A DNA stretch of 64,000 nt from an uncultured Cycloclasticus sp. GTDB taxonomy: Bacteria; Pseudomonadota; Gammaproteobacteria; Methylococcales; Cycloclasticaceae. Both the position numbers and the translations under genes were made by a program. The stretch's first letter is position 1. Each line of letters starts with the position of its first letter. The stretch spans positions 62,001 through 126,000 of the forward strand of contig CAJXTU010000004.1 in NCBI GenBank assembly GCA_913060865.1, read 5' to 3'. Below, piece by piece: positions 9,182-20,553 of this stretch. The notes beneath the pieces were generated by a model. The model saw nothing but the letters and a program-made list of their open reading frames with translations, did not search any database and was not told where the DNA came from.

Positions 9182-11995
9182 TTAGGCAAACAGCCTAACT
9201 TCCCCCGAACCTTCTACGTTGTCTTCACAACGTCCACACAACTCTGGGTGCCTGTCAGACTGACCAACATCATGCCGATGATGCCAACAACGCACACATT
9301 TCTCATGCTCACTCGCTACTATTTCAATAAACAAATGATCATTCTCTGTGCTCTTGGCTTGTTCAGATTTTTCCGACAAGGGCTTAACTTGTGCATATGA
9401 TGTAATCAATATAAATCTAAGCTCATCTTGTAGTTGAGTCAGTGTTTCAAACAACTCCCCATCGCAATATAAAGTCACTTCAGCATCTAGTGCCGAGCCA
9501 ATAACGCCTGCGGTACGGACACGCTCTAGCTCTTTACTCACAAGCTCTCGCATATCAATAATAGGTTGCCAAAACACCAGCTCATTGCTCTCTGTAACAC
9601 TTGACTCCGGGAATCCTTCGTAAGCCGTTGTCAAAAAGACCGACTCCTCACGCTTACCCGGCATCGCCAACCAAATTTCCTCTGCGGTATAACTCAAAAT
9701 GGGCGCAATCCAACGAACAAAAGCTTCTGCGATATGGAACATCGCTGTTTGAGAAGAGCGTCTAGCCAAACTCTTTTCTTGCAGCGTATATTGCCTATCT
9801 TTGATCACATCCAGATAAAAGCTCCCCATATCAACTGAGCAAAAGTGGTGGATTTTCTGATGAACTTGTAGAAATTGGTAGTCATCGTAATGACTTAATA
9901 CGTCTGCTTGAGTTTGCTTGGTTTTTTCAATGGCCCAGCGATCTAGAGGTAACATATCATCAAACGAAACACTATCTTCAATAGGGTCAAAGCCGTCTAA
10001 ATTGGATAACAAATAACGCGCTGTGTTCCTTAAACGGCGATAAACATCCGACGCACGTTTAAGAATTTCATCAGACACTGTCATTTCTCCGGTGTAATCA
10101 TTCGCCGATACCCAAAGACGTAACACATCTGCTCCAAGTGAATTAATCACTTTTTGTGGAGCAACGACATTACCCTTAGATTTTGACATTTTCATGCCCT
10201 TAGCATCGACAGTAAAACCATGCGTAAGGACAGAATCAAATGGCGCACAATCGTTCATTGCTACCGATGTTAACAAGGATGATTGAAACCAACCACGGTG
10301 TTGATCGGAACCTTCAAGGTACATAGCCGCCGGAAAGGGTAATTCTTCACGCCTTTCTAAAACACACGAATGAGTCACCCCAGAATCAAACCAAACGTCT
10401 AAAATATCATTAATTTTAGTGTAATCACTAGCCTCATCACCTAACAAGTCCGTCGACTCTAATTCAAACCACGCTTCGATACCAGACTGTTCAATTAAGC
10501 ATGCCACCTGCTCAATTAATTGAGCAGTATTAGGGTGCAACTCACCTGTTTCTTTATGCACAAATAAAGCTATTGGCACCCCCCAGTTACGCTGACGAGA
10601 AATACACCAATCTGGGCGCCCCTCAACCATACTGTTGATACGCGCCTCACCCCATTCAGGCACCCAATTAACTCGCTTTATTTCTGCTAAGGCCTTCTCA
10701 CGTAAATTGTTTTTATCCATCGAGATAAACCACTGCGGCGTTGCCCTAAAGATAATGGGTGTTTTATGTCGCCAACAATGAGGATAACTATGATTTAACG
10801 CTTCATCGTGTAGCAACGCACCCTGTTCTTGTAACACCTCAATGACATCACCATTTGCACTAAACACGTGCTTACCAGCAAACAAAGGTGTACTGGCTAA
10901 AAATACACCATTATCGCCAACCGGGTTGTCAACGGGAAGATTATATTGCTGACCGATTACGTAATCATCTTGCCCATGACCTGGCGCTGTATGCACCGCA
11001 CCTGTACCTGCTTCAGCAGTAACATGATGGCCAACAATAACAGGTACTATCCGATCATAAAAAGGATGATTAAGCTTCATATGTTCTAAATCTTTACCTT
11101 TGCAGTAAGCCACCACTCGGTAATCATCCAAACCATAACGAAGCATCGCATCTTTCATTAATTTTTCAGCTAAAATCAACCGCTCTTCGCCACTTTGAAC
11201 CATCACATAATCAAAATCGGGGTTTAATGAAACTGCCTGATTTGCAGGTAATGTCCATGGCGTTGTGGTCCAAATAACCACCGAAATGGGGCCGTGCCCC
11301 GGCGCACCATCACTACTATGAAAACATTCAATAAAGGCCGCTTCATCTTGAACGCCAAAGCGTACATCAATCGCTGGTGAACGCTTATCTTCGTATTCCA
11401 CTTCTGCCTCAGCTAATGCCGAACCACAGTCCGTACACCAATGCACTGGTTTTGAGCCTTTGTGCAAATGACCATTCTCGATAATACGGCCTAATGAACG
11501 AACCACATCCGCTTCAAACTGAAAGTCCATGCTCAAATATGGGCGCTCCCAATCACCGAACACCCCTAGACGTACAAATTCCTCTTTTTGCATCGCCACT
11601 TGCTTTGTCGCATACGTTCTACACGCCTTACGAAATTCTGCAGCAGATACTTTGACACCCGCCTTACCAATTTTCTTTTCAACCATCAGTTCAATTGGCA
11701 GCCCATGACAATCCCAGCCGGGCACGTAGGGAGAATCAAAACCTTGCAATGTTTTGCTCTTAATAATCATGTCTTTTAATACTTTATTAACCGCATGACC
11801 TATATGAATGGGGCCGTTTGCATATGGAGGACCATCATGTAAGACAAATTGTGGTTGACCTGAAAATTTATCGCGAATTTTTTGATACAAGCCGATTTCT
11901 TGCCAGCGCTTAAGTGCATTAGGCTCACGATTAGCAAGGTTCGCCTTCATAGGAAAGCTTGTTTTCGGCAAATTCAGTGTTGTTTTGTAATCCAT
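9182..11995 (-). CDS. ileS: Isoleucyl-tRNA synthetase
   Basis: IleS charges tRNA-Ile and edits misactivated valine. I set the start at the ATG at 11995 ([12 protein letters not shown]), because this aligns with the E. coli N-terminus and gives 937 residues against 938. The frame is open 21 codons further, into ribF, but that extension has no homology. Class I signatures are present: HIGH at residues 64-67 (GPIHIGHA) and [10 protein letters not shown] near residue 600. The C-terminal zinc finger has two CxxC pairs (CVRCWHH and CGRCEDN), typical of the bacterial type. The gene follows ribF by seven bases, the usual arrangement. Confidence 0.97.
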   Translation of the reverse strand: MDYKTTLNLPKTSFPMKANLANREPNALKRWQEIGLYQKIRDKFSGQPQFVLHDGPPYANGPIHIGHAVNKVLKDMIIKSKTLQGFDSPYVPGWDCHGLPIELMVEKKIGKAGVKVSAAEFRKACRTYATKQVAMQKEEFVRLGVFGDWERPYLSMDFQFEADVVRSLGRIIENGHLHKGSKPVHWCTDCGSALAEAEVEYEDKRSPAIDVRFGVQDEAAFIECFHSSDGAPGHGPISVVIWTTTPWTLPANQAVSLNPDFDYVMVQSGEERLILAEKLMKDAMLRYGLDDYRVVAYCKGKDLEHMKLNHPFYDRIVPVIVGHHVTAEAGTGAVHTAPGHGQDDYVIGQQYNLPVDNPVGDNGVFLASTPLFAGKHVFSANGDVIEVLQEQGALLHDEALNHSYPHCWRHKTPIIFRATPQWFISMDKNNLREKALAEIKRVNWVPEWGEARINSMVEGRPDWCISRQRNWGVPIALFVHKETGELHPNTAQLIEQVACLIEQSGIEAWFELESTDLLGDEASDYTKINDILDVWFDSGVTHSCVLERREELPFPAAMYLEGSDQHRGWFQSSLLTSVAMNDCAPFDSVLTHGFTVDAKGMKMSKSKGNVVAPQKVINSLGADVLRLWVSANDYTGEMTVSDEILKRASDVYRRLRNTARYLLSNLDGFDPIEDSVSFDDMLPLDRWAIEKTKQTQADVLSHYDDYQFLQVHQKIHHFCSVDMGSFYLDVIKDRQYTLQEKSLARRSSQTAMFHIAEAFVRWIAPILSYTAEEIWLAMPGKREESVFLTTAYEGFPESSVTESNELVFWQPIIDMRELVSKELERVRTAGVIGSALDAEVTLYCDGELFETLTQLQDELRFILITSYAQVKPLSEKSEQAKSTENDHLFIEIVASEHEKCVRCWHHRHDVGQSDRHPELCGRCEDNVEGSGEVRLFA

Positions 11996-12002
11996 GATTA
12001 TC

Positions 12003-12941
12003 TTAGGATGGTAGTGATTGATTAAAGTATGTTTTAGCTTGTTCCGAATCAATAGCAATTTGTTGCTTTAATTGCTCTAAACTGTCAAATTTCTTCTCAT
12101 GACGGAGTTTTTTAGCGAACGAAACGACAACGCGTTGGCCATATAAATCGCCTGAAAATTCAAACAGGTGTGCCTCTAGCAAAACAGCCGTCACATCTTC
12201 AATAGAAGGCCGCGTACCAACGTTAGCAACCCCTTGATAGAGCAAGCCCGAGTCGAGCGTTATTGTAACGGCAAAAACGCCTTTAAGCGGAGTTTTTCTG
12301 TTTTTAACACGAATGTTCGCGGTAGGAAATCCCAGCTCTCTCCCTCTTTTATGACCATGCATAACTCGGCCTGACATGCTGTAACGTCTATTCAAGTAAA
12401 CGGCCACTTTATCTAGCTCAGCCTCTTCTAGCGCTTCACGAATTAACGTACTACTCACACGCTCATTATCTATTTTATAAGAATGAGACCGCTGCACTGA
12501 GAAACCATAATGCTCACCCGCTTTTGTTAAATAGTCGAAATTGCCTTGACGATTTTTCCCAAAACAAAAGTCATCGCCCACTATTAGCAACTTAACATTA
12601 AGGTGTTGAACCAACATTTGCACAAATTGCTCTGGCGACATATTGGCGAGTAGCTGATTGAAACGAACCAAATAAACGGCATCAATACTTGTCTTTGATA
12701 ATTGTTCTATTTTATCTCGTGCGGTTGAAATTCGTGCCGGTGCGGCATCGCCTCGAAAATACTCAATAGGTTGCGGTTCAAAACACATCACCAGCGTTTT
12801 TAAATTCATTGCATCCGCTTGCCCTTGTAACGCATTTAACACCATACGATGCCCGGCATGAACACCATCAAAGTTACCAATCGTTAGCGCACACCCATCA
12901 GGAAAAATTGAGCCGTCGGGTAAATATCTAATCAACTTCAT
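12003..12941 (-). CDS. ribF: Bifunctional riboflavin kinase / FAD synthetase
   Basis: RibF phosphorylates riboflavin to FMN and adenylylates FMN to FAD. In 312 residues the N-terminal nucleotidyltransferase domain has [13 protein letters not shown] near residue 22 and SSTLIREAL near 163. The C-terminal kinase domain has [19 protein letters not shown] near 192 with the PTAN motif, and later [10 protein letters not shown]. It sits eight bases after murJ and seven before ileS, so it is cotranscribed with them. Its products supply the flavins needed by the NQR complex and the FAD oxidase encoded in this window. Confidence 0.96.
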   Translation of the reverse strand: MKLIRYLPDGSIFPDGCALTIGNFDGVHAGHRMVLNALQGQADAMNLKTLVMCFEPQPIEYFRGDAAPARISTARDKIEQLSKTSIDAVYLVRFNQLLANMSPEQFVQMLVQHLNVKLLIVGDDFCFGKNRQGNFDYLTKAGEHYGFSVQRSHSYKIDNERVSSTLIREALEEAELDKVAVYLNRRYSMSGRVMHGHKRGRELGFPTANIRVKNRKTPLKGVFAVTITLDSGLLYQGVANVGTRPSIEDVTAVLLEAHLFEFSGDLYGQRVVVSFAKKLRHEKKFDSLEQLKQQIAIDSEQAKTYFNQSLPS

Positions 12942-12949
12942 CAGTTTAT

Positions 12950-14485
12950 CTAACCCTTAAATGCTAAATGTCGAGGGCGAATACCCAGCAAAAAAGCAGT
13001 CGTAACATACAACAAAATAACCGCCAATATTTCCAGTGTTAAATGCAATACCCGATCGAATGCCCCCCATTCATACCATTGCAATGGCGGGTAATCATAA
13101 AAATAAATAACACCAACACTAAGGTTTGCAACCAGCACTTTTACGAGAAAAATAAACCAACCTCGTTGAGGTTTAAACGCACCTTCTTTAAGCAAGGCGC
13201 TAAGCAATAAACCTGCATTCACAAAGGCCGCTAATGATGTTGCCAACGCTAAACCCACATGTTGATAAAACATAACGAGTGTAACGCTCATCAACATATT
13301 AGAAACCACCGCAATAACGCCAATTTTGACCGGCGTTTTCATATCTTGCCGAGACGTAAACCCTGGCACCAGCACTTTTACCAAAATAAATGCCGGTAGC
13401 CCTATTGCATAAGCCATAAGACTTAAGGATGCATTATTGACATCACTCGTGGTAAACGCATCATATTGAAATAATGTGGCCAGCATCGGTTGCGCTAAGA
13501 AGAACAAACCTAGTGCCGCCGGTACTCCTAATAAAACAACCCATCTCAAACCAGAGTCTAAACTCGCTGAAAAATCAGCCACTTTTCCTGCCGCATGACT
13601 TTTCGATAAGTTTGGCAGAATAACCGTTGCCAACGCAATCCCAAAAATACCCAACGGAAACTCCACTAGCCTATCTGAAAAATAAAGCCACGACACACTA
13701 CCCGCCACTAAAAACGATGCCAGTAATGTATCCACTAATAAATTAATTTGCGTTACCGATACACCAAACAATGCAGGCAACATTAAATTCATTATTTTTT
13801 TCACACCCGCATGCTGACGATCAAATGACAACTTAGGCATTAAGCCCAGCTTTTTCAAAAAAGGAAATTGAAACGCCAACTGAGCAATGCCCGCCAACAA
13901 AACTGCCCATGCCAGCGCCATAATAGGCTTCTCCAATAATGGAGATAGCCAAAATATTGCTGCTAAAAATGATAGGTTCAACAACACCGGTGTGATTGCT
14001 GGAATAGCAAACTTACCAAAGGTATTTAGCACTCCCCCCGCCATCGCGGTGAGTGAAATAAACAACAAATACGGAAATGTTAATCTCAACATCTCCACCG
14101 CCAAATCATGGCGCGTACCTTCAGATTCGAAACCCGGTGCAAATATATAAATTAAAATAGGCGCCCCTATAACACCTAGTAGCGTTATAAAAAATAACAC
14201 TGTTGCCAACGTACCGGCTGTTTTAGCAATGAGCTCTTTCAGCGCTTCAGTTGACTGAGTCTCTTTATATTCTGACAAGACAGGAACAAAGGCCTGTGAG
14301 AACGCCCCTTCTGCAAATAAGCGCCGCATAAAATTGGGGATTTTGAAGGCCACAAAAAACGCATCCGTACCTTCGCTCGCACCAAAAAAACGCGCGATGA
14401 CAATGTCTCGAACAAACCCTAAGACACGCGAAACCATCGTCATACTGCCTACAGTAGCAGTCGATTTTATTAGCGTTTTACTCAG
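12950..14485 (-). CDS. murJ: Lipid II flippase MurJ, probable CTG start
   Basis: MurJ flips the peptidoglycan precursor lipid II across the inner membrane (MATE-like fold, about 14 helices). The first ATG (14443) gives MTMVSRVLGFVRD, which begins inside the conserved first helix. In frame upstream, LSKTLIKSTATVGSM matches the usual MurJ N-terminus, and the only plausible initiator before the in-frame stop is CTG at 14485, with Shine-Dalgarno AGAGG at 14494-14498 and an 8-base spacer. That start gives 511 residues, the E. coli length. Other motifs are TDAFFVAFKIPN and RRLFAEGAFSQAFVP. It heads the murJ-ribF-ileS-lspA operon. The family call is very secure; the CTG start is inference. Confidence 0.93.
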   Translation of the reverse strand: MSKTLIKSTATVGSMTMVSRVLGFVRDIVIARFFGASEGTDAFFVAFKIPNFMRRLFAEGAFSQAFVPVLSEYKETQSTEALKELIAKTAGTLATVLFFITLLGVIGAPILIYIFAPGFESEGTRHDLAVEMLRLTFPYLLFISLTAMAGGVLNTFGKFAIPAITPVLLNLSFLAAIFWLSPLLEKPIMALAWAVLLAGIAQLAFQFPFLKKLGLMPKLSFDRQHAGVKKIMNLMLPALFGVSVTQINLLVDTLLASFLVAGSVSWLYFSDRLVEFPLGIFGIALATVILPNLSKSHAAGKVADFSASLDSGLRWVVLLGVPAALGLFFLAQPMLATLFQYDAFTTSDVNNASLSLMAYAIGLPAFILVKVLVPGFTSRQDMKTPVKIGVIAVVSNMLMSVTLVMFYQHVGLALATSLAAFVNAGLLLSALLKEGAFKPQRGWFIFLVKVLVANLSVGVIYFYDYPPLQWYEWGAFDRVLHLTLEILAVILLYVTTAFLLGIRPRHLAFKG

Positions 14486-14585
14486 CGTCTTTACCTCTGT
14501 TTGTTAAATAGCTTCCACCCTTATAGAGAGAAGCTTCGTTAATGCGGAATGGGTTCTAGCCATGTTCAAGCTTATTAGACTTTGT

Positions 14586-14591
14586 ATTATA
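14586..14591 (-). promoter_or_regulatory. Possible -10 box for murJ operon
   Basis: A perfect TATAAT occurs on the minus strand about 100 bases before the murJ start. The -35 side (GTGTTGATT) fits poorly at any standard spacing, so this is only a candidate. Nothing else in the 199-base gap between murJ and the DUF748 gene was recognisable. Confidence 0.3.
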
Positions 14592-14684
14592 AGGGCTTGC
14601 GGCAATCAACACACCTTCGATTTAAGTTATCGTTGTATAGCTGCCACGATACACTTAGAATAAAAATAAGCTATAAAGTGGATA

Positions 14685-17072
14685 ATGAAATTGGTTTCAG
14701 GTCACAAGAATACTTATCGTACTATTTGGTTAAAGCGTTTAATCATCACCTCGGTCCTATTTGGCGTATTAATTATTGCATTACCATACGCTATCCAATT
14801 TGGCATCATAAAAGGGTTTAGCGACGCCGGAAGCAAAGCCATCTCTCTTGATGACGTTAATTTCAACCCTTTTACCGGCAAATTATCTATTCACCACTTG
14901 CAGACACAAGAACTACAACAAACACAACCCGACCTGTCCATAGCATCCCTTACCCTTCAAATTGATTGGCTACCCCTATTTAAGCAACGCTTGCTGGTCA
15001 CCTCTCTCACCATTAAAGACGCCCATATAAAAATTGAGCAAAAAGACCCTGAAACGCTTTACGTTGGTAATATTAAGATCCCTTTAAGCACCCCGGAAAG
15101 CAGTGAAAATAAAGAGCAATCAACTACTTGGAAGTTTGGTTTAAAGAAACTACATTTAATAAACAACTCTTTTGTCTATCAGTCTACCGCTTTCTCAGAC
15201 CATTTCAGCATCAATAATTTAACGATCGATGAAGTATTCAGCTGGGACCCAGACAATTCATCTGCCTTCTCTTTTAATACACGACTCAATCAATCACCTA
15301 TCAACGGTAACATCAATGTCTCTATGTTTTCTGAGCAACCCTCCATTAACGGTCAATTAAGTGTTAAAAATCTGGATCTTAATAGCTTTGCCTCTTTAGT
15401 AAAAAACAACGTCGATGAACTTAAAGGGCTGCTCGATACAGACATTGAGTTTTCAGTGTTATTAGGTGAAAACAACATTGATTATAGCCAAACCGGCTCC
15501 CTATCTATCAGGCAAGCAGCTATTACCGCTGCTTCTATACAGTACACACTGGGGTCGGCTGACTGGAATGGCTCCGCACAACTTATAACAACACCCGAAG
15601 AACCGACTATCAAGGCTCAAGGCCAACTAGTCCTGAATGAGCTATCCAGCACAAACCAACTAACAAAATTAGTGTTAGGCGCCGCACAGAAGTTAACTGT
15701 GAATAACTTAGCCATAAAAAAAACTAGTGATATAACGATCTCATCTGTAGAGGTAGAACGCTTATTCATCGGAAAAAAAGCATTAAACAATAGTCTACTG
15801 GATAGTAAAAAACTGCTTATCGACAAGCTCCGAGTTCATGACCTTACTAATATCGATATTAAAGAAATCAACGTTGATAGATTAAATGCCGCACTCGATA
15901 TCAATAAGCATGGCGACATTAGTTTATTGAACGCACTGATTAATAGCTTACCGACAACAGAGAAAAAACAAACCGATGATACGAATAGTTCTGCCAAACC
16001 CCTTCAATTTCATGTAGATCAGCTTGCTATTTCAAAAAATAGTCAGATTAAATTTTCAAAAGAAACTGAACAAGAACGTGTTAAAAAAGAGATCATGCTA
16101 GAGCATGTCAGCATTGGTAATATCAATTCACTGACACCAAAAAGCCCAACACCTATTGATATCCAGGCGACGATAGATCAATTCTCCCAATTGACCATAA
16201 AAGGCAATATTTTCCCTCTTAGTAAAAAAACAAACGCCACTATTCAAACCAAGCTATCCGCTTTTGAGTTACATGAATTTTCACCCATAATTAGAGACGA
16301 ACTAGGTTACAACATCCAAAATGGCCAACTCAATGCCGATCTAAACATTGCCATAAAAGACAATATCCTTAAAGGAGAAACAAGCATAGAAATCAACCAA
16401 TTAGCCTTAGAGGCTGCCGACGAGAGCAAAATGGCAAAAATGACTCAGCAACTTTCGATACCTCTGGATTCCGCTTTATCGCTACTTCGCGATGATAACA
16501 ACGATATCAAACTCAATATTCCCATCAACGGTGATCTCGCTTCGCCAGATTTCAATATCAGTGACGTTATTAACACCGCGATAGGAAATGCCTTAGAAGG
16601 CACCGTAAAAAATGTGTTGAAATATGCTCTGCAACCCTATGGCGTAATTTTTATGGCGGCAGAAAAAGCCTATGGCTTAGCAACGGCGATTAAATTAGAA
16701 GCGTTGGTTTTCCTTCCCGGGGACGGCACGCTACCAACAAATTCAATAACCCAGCTAAAACAAATCGGGGAATTAATGAAAAAAAGACCACAGTTAAGAA
16801 TTCGTATCTGTGGTTTTGCTACCGACCATGACCGTGTTTTTTTACAGAATCTAGCTAATAACACCGATACTACCTCATCTGTAGAGCAGCAAGAAAAGTT
16901 AATCCATGAATCTCTACTTAAACTTGCAAACGAGCGCCAAACAACTATCAAAACTTACCTCGTCAGTAACTATCATATAGAGGCCACTCGTTTATTTGCT
17001 TGCAAACCTCAAGTTGAAAACAAGCCAAACAGTGAAACGGCTACAAAACCAAGAGTTGAGCTGATGATTTAA
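14685..17072 (+). CDS. DUF748 (AsmA-like) envelope protein
   Basis: The 795-residue product has one N-terminal membrane anchor (about residues 17-38, LIITSVLFGVLIIALPYAI) followed by a long periplasmic part rich in short beta strands. That layout, with ISLDDVNFNPFTGKLSI after the anchor and a C-terminal segment LKQIGELMKKRPQLRIRICG resembling an OmpA-like fold, is the DUF748 pattern. DUF748 belongs to the wider AsmA-like group, some of whose members are bridge-like lipid transporters between the membranes; a similar role here is inference. The gene stands alone between murJ and rpsT and is divergent from murJ. In the Pseudomonas version of this neighbourhood I recall no such gene between rpsT and murJ. 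Confidence 0.75.
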   Translation: MKLVSGHKNTYRTIWLKRLIITSVLFGVLIIALPYAIQFGIIKGFSDAGSKAISLDDVNFNPFTGKLSIHHLQTQELQQTQPDLSIASLTLQIDWLPLFKQRLLVTSLTIKDAHIKIEQKDPETLYVGNIKIPLSTPESSENKEQSTTWKFGLKKLHLINNSFVYQSTAFSDHFSINNLTIDEVFSWDPDNSSAFSFNTRLNQSPINGNINVSMFSEQPSINGQLSVKNLDLNSFASLVKNNVDELKGLLDTDIEFSVLLGENNIDYSQTGSLSIRQAAITAASIQYTLGSADWNGSAQLITTPEEPTIKAQGQLVLNELSSTNQLTKLVLGAAQKLTVNNLAIKKTSDITISSVEVERLFIGKKALNNSLLDSKKLLIDKLRVHDLTNIDIKEINVDRLNAALDINKHGDISLLNALINSLPTTEKKQTDDTNSSAKPLQFHVDQLAISKNSQIKFSKETEQERVKKEIMLEHVSIGNINSLTPKSPTPIDIQATIDQFSQLTIKGNIFPLSKKTNATIQTKLSAFELHEFSPIIRDELGYNIQNGQLNADLNIAIKDNILKGETSIEINQLALEAADESKMAKMTQQLSIPLDSALSLLRDDNNDIKLNIPINGDLASPDFNISDVINTAIGNALEGTVKNVLKYALQPYGVIFMAAEKAYGLATAIKLEALVFLPGDGTLPTNSITQLKQIGELMKKRPQLRIRICGFATDHDRVFLQNLANNTDTTSSVEQQEKLIHESLLKLANERQTTIKTYLVSNYHIEATRLFACKPQVENKPNSETATKPRVELMI

Positions 17073-17145
17073 AATTATCAGCTACATTAAGCACCTCTTT
17101 ACTCCATCACAAAATCTCTTATTAATAAGGCATAGTAGCTCGGGC

Positions 17146-17174
17146 TTGACAAAGCCTAATTATTTAAGCAAAAT
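17146..17174 (+). promoter_or_regulatory. rpsT promoter, TTGACA-17-CAAAAT
   Basis: A perfect -35 TTGACA (17146-17151) is separated by 17 bases from CAAAAT (17169-17174). The expected transcript begins about 30 bases before the rpsT TTG. It is the best sigma-70 promoter seen on the plus strand of this window, in keeping with a ribosomal-protein gene. Confidence 0.65.
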
Positions 17175-17209
17175 GCGCAATCTTTTTTAATATCACTAGA
17201 GGATTTACC

Positions 17210-17479
17210 TTGGCTAACAGTGCACAAGCGTTAAAACGCGCCAAACAAGCAGAACAAAACCGCCAACTTAACATGGCTGCACGTACTCGATTACGTACTA
17301 AAATTAAACGCGTTGTTTATAGTGCCGAAGAAGGTAACGTTGAAGGTACTGAAGTAGCTTACAAAGATGCCGTACCTTACATTGATGGTGCCGTCACTAA
17401 AGGCATTATTCACAAAAATAAAGCGGCTCGCTTGAAGAGTCGCCTTAATGCTCGCATCGTTAAACTAAAGCAAGCATAA
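17210..17479 (+). CDS. rpsT: 30S ribosomal protein S20
   Basis: S20 binds 16S rRNA early in 30S assembly. The 89 residues start ANSAQALKRAKQAEQNRQ and are rich in Lys, Arg and Ala throughout, including KSRLNARIVKLKQ near the end, as in all bacterial S20 proteins. Initiation is at TTG, preceded by AGAGGA six bases upstream. E. coli rpsT also starts with UUG, and that weak codon takes part in its translational autocontrol, so the same may hold here. It has its own promoter and a strong terminator shared with proB. Confidence 0.97.
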   Translation: MANSAQALKRAKQAEQNRQLNMAARTRLRTKIKRVVYSAEEGNVEGTEVAYKDAVPYIDGAVTKGIIHKNKAARLKSRLNARIVKLKQA

Positions 17480-17500
17480 GGTAAGCTCTCACAGCTTCAT

Positions 17501-17528
17501 AAAAGCCGACCTTAGTGTCGGCTTTTTA
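17501..17528. terminator. Bidirectional terminator between rpsT and proB
   Basis: AAAAGCCGAC, a six-base loop (CTTAGT) and GTCGGCTTTTT form a 9-10 bp stem with T runs on both strands. It ends rpsT on the plus strand and obgE-proB on the minus strand. Confidence 0.9.
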
Positions 17529-17550
17529 TTGCCTACTTGTTTTTTTAAAC

Positions 17551-18675
17551 CTAAATTAACACCAAGTTATCACGGTGAATAATCTCTGGCTCGCCAACAA
17601 AGCCAATCAAGCGTTCTATTTCTGAGCTTTTATTACGCTTAATCGTATCTATCTCAACTGAACTATAATTCACTAAGCCCCGTGCAAGCTCTTTACCCGA
17701 CTCGCTCACACACGCAACAAGATCCCCTCTATCAAAACACCCTTTAACACCTACAACGCCAATAGGTAATAAGCTCACACCCGATTGTTTAATGGCTTGC
17801 TCTGCCCCCTTATCCATAACAACCTCACCCTTCACATCTAAATGAGCCGTTAACCAGCGCTTACGAGCTGAAACAGGTGCCTCATTAGGTATTAATAACG
17901 TCCCTATCTGCTTACCTTCGATAACATTCAAAATAACATTATCCTTTAAACCAGGTGCAATAATGGTCGCTGTACCAGAACGTGAAGCAATGCGTGCAGC
18001 GGTTAATTTCGTCTGCATACCACCACGACCCAAAGCCCCAGCACCGGCACTCGCTGCAAAATCTAGCGAATCATCATTGACGCTCACCTCGTTTAGTAGC
18101 AAAGCATTTGAATTTATTCTCGGGTCACTATCAAAAAAACCATCTTGATCCGTTAAAATCATTAACAAATCAACACTCATTAAATTAGCTATGATGGCAG
18201 CCAGCGTGTCATTATCACCGACGCGTAGCTCTTCATTAGCCACCACGTCATTTTCATTAATAATTGGAACCACTGATAAATCTAACAAGGTTTTTATGGT
18301 CGCTCTAGCGTTTAAATAACGCGTTCTATTCGCTAGGTCATCATGTGTTAACAAAACCTGAGCCGTTTTAAACCCTTGCGCTTGAAAGCTTTGCTCATAA
18401 GCCTGGATAAGCCCCATTTGCCCAACTGACGCAGCCGCTTGAAGTTCTTGAAGTGTGTGCGGGCGTGTCGACCAACCCAACCTCACCATACCTTCCGCAA
18501 CCGAGCCTGATGAAACAACAACCACATTAATTCCGCGTGATTTTAATTCGCTAATCTGCTCCACCCAGTGATTAATAGCCGAGCGGTTTAGACCTTGACC
18601 ATTATCTGTTAAAACGGCGCTGCCAATTTTAACAACGCAACACTTCACCCGTTTCAGATCTGCTCTTGATTTCAT
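17551..18675 (-). CDS. proB: Glutamate 5-kinase with PUA domain
   Basis: ProB phosphorylates glutamate in the first step of proline synthesis. The amino-acid-kinase domain spans about residues 1-255, with VVKIGSAVLTD, VSSGSVAEGM, NENDVVANEELRVGDNDTLAA and GRGGMQTKLTAA. A C-terminal PUA domain follows (roughly 280-355, KGEVVMDKGAEQAI and VACVSESGKELARGLVNYSS). The length of 374 matches the two-domain enzyme. It lies nine bases after obgE, the widespread obgE-proB pairing. proA is not in the window. Confidence 0.96.
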   Translation of the reverse strand: MKSRADLKRVKCCVVKIGSAVLTDNGQGLNRSAINHWVEQISELKSRGINVVVVSSGSVAEGMVRLGWSTRPHTLQELQAAASVGQMGLIQAYEQSFQAQGFKTAQVLLTHDDLANRTRYLNARATIKTLLDLSVVPIINENDVVANEELRVGDNDTLAAIIANLMSVDLLMILTDQDGFFDSDPRINSNALLLNEVSVNDDSLDFAASAGAGALGRGGMQTKLTAARIASRSGTATIIAPGLKDNVILNVIEGKQIGTLLIPNEAPVSARKRWLTAHLDVKGEVVMDKGAEQAIKQSGVSLLPIGVVGVKGCFDRGDLVACVSESGKELARGLVNYSSVEIDTIKRNKSSEIERLIGFVGEPEIIHRDNLVLI

Positions 18676-18684
18676 ACTATTAAA

Positions 18685-19776
<1,092 letters not shown>

Positions 19777-19812
19777 CTAACTGTCTTTATACTTCGTTAT
19801 ATTTTGGAGCAA

Positions 19813-19842
19813 TAAAAAACCCTGTCAAAGACAGGGCTTTTT
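19813..19842 (-). terminator. Terminator or attenuator between rpmA and obgE
   Basis: On the minus strand CCCTGTC and GACAGGG form a 7-bp stem with a three-base loop, followed by TTTTTTATT. The other strand also ends in T residues. It would stop or reduce transcription of rplU-rpmA before obgE-proB. Confidence 0.8.
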
Positions 19843-19887
19843 TAATACGTACCTGCCGTTATGACCGCAGCGCACTGTTTGTTTATA

Positions 19888-20145
19888 TTAAACAGTTTCG
19901 ATACGAATATACTTTCTACGTTTCGGGCCTTTGATTTCAAATACAACTTTACCTTCTTCTGTCGCAAATAAAGTGTGATCTTTACCCATCCCAACATTTT
20001 CACCTGCATGAAAACGTGTACCTCTTTGACGAACTAAAATATTTCCGGCTAAAACGCTTTGACCGCCATAACGTTTAACGCCAAGTCGTTTTGATTCGGA
20101 ATCGCGACCGTTTCTAGTACTACCGCCTGCTTTCTTATGTGCCAT
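19888..20145 (-). CDS. rpmA: 50S ribosomal protein L27
   Basis: L27 reaches the peptidyl-transferase centre with its N-terminal tail. The 85 residues begin [19 protein letters not shown] and contain [13 protein letters not shown] and GKDHTLFA, all diagnostic. The N-terminus begins directly with Ala-His-Lys after Met, as in Proteobacteria, with no cleavable extension of the Firmicutes kind. It follows rplU by 18 bases. Confidence 0.98.
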   Translation of the reverse strand: MAHKKAGGSTRNGRDSESKRLGVKRYGGQSVLAGNILVRQRGTRFHAGENVGMGKDHTLFATEEGKVVFEIKGPKRRKYIRIETV

Positions 20146-20163
20146 GAATCTATCCTTTGTTTA

Positions 20164-20478
20164 TTAAGCTGCAGAAATACCTGTAATGGTCACTTCAGTG
20201 TAATACTGACGATGTCCCATTTTTTTCATATGGTGTTTTCTTCGTTTAAATTTAATAATATTAACTTTTTTGTGACGACCTTGAGATTTAACTGTTGCCG
20301 TTACGGTTGCACCGTCAATATGAGGTGTACCTACTTTAAGTCCAGCATCACCATTTACCAATAACACTGAGTCAAAAATAACCTCACTGCCTTCTTCAGC
20401 ATCTAGCTTTTCGATCTTAAGGAAATCACCCTCGGCTACTTTATATTGTTTACCGCCTGTTTGAATTACCGCGTACAT
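20164..20478 (-). CDS. rplU: 50S ribosomal protein L21
   Basis: L21 binds 23S rRNA and contacts L20. The 104-residue protein starts [18 protein letters not shown] and carries [18 protein letters not shown] near its end, both classical L21 stretches. It is the first gene of the rplU-rpmA(-obgE-proB) unit and has a strong promoter about 50 bases upstream. Confidence 0.98.
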   Translation of the reverse strand: MYAVIQTGGKQYKVAEGDFLKIEKLDAEEGSEVIFDSVLLVNGDAGLKVGTPHIDGATVTATVKSQGRHKKVNIIKFKRRKHHMKKMGHRQYYTEVTITGISAA

Positions 20479-20524
20479 TGTCTAGAGACTCCCTAGTTTG
20501 TGGGTGGTTTTAAAAAAGAGGCGA

Positions 20525-20553
20525 ATTTTATCCTTTAGTGCGCACTTGGTCAA
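20525..20553 (-). promoter_or_regulatory. rplU promoter, TTGACC-17-TAAAAT
   Basis: On the minus strand TTGACC (20548-20553) and TAAAAT (20525-20530) are 17 bases apart, placing the start of transcription about 40 bases before rplU. Each hexamer has five of six consensus bases. Confidence 0.7.

Noticed and set aside
12003..12058. Longer ileS start at 12058
   Set aside because: The 21 extra residues lie inside the ribF 3' end and have no counterpart in IleS; the ATG at 11995 aligns with the E. coli start.
14582..14821. 79-codon frame before the DUF748 gene
   Set aside because: It overlaps the N-terminus of the DUF748 protein in another frame, with no motif and no ribosome site.
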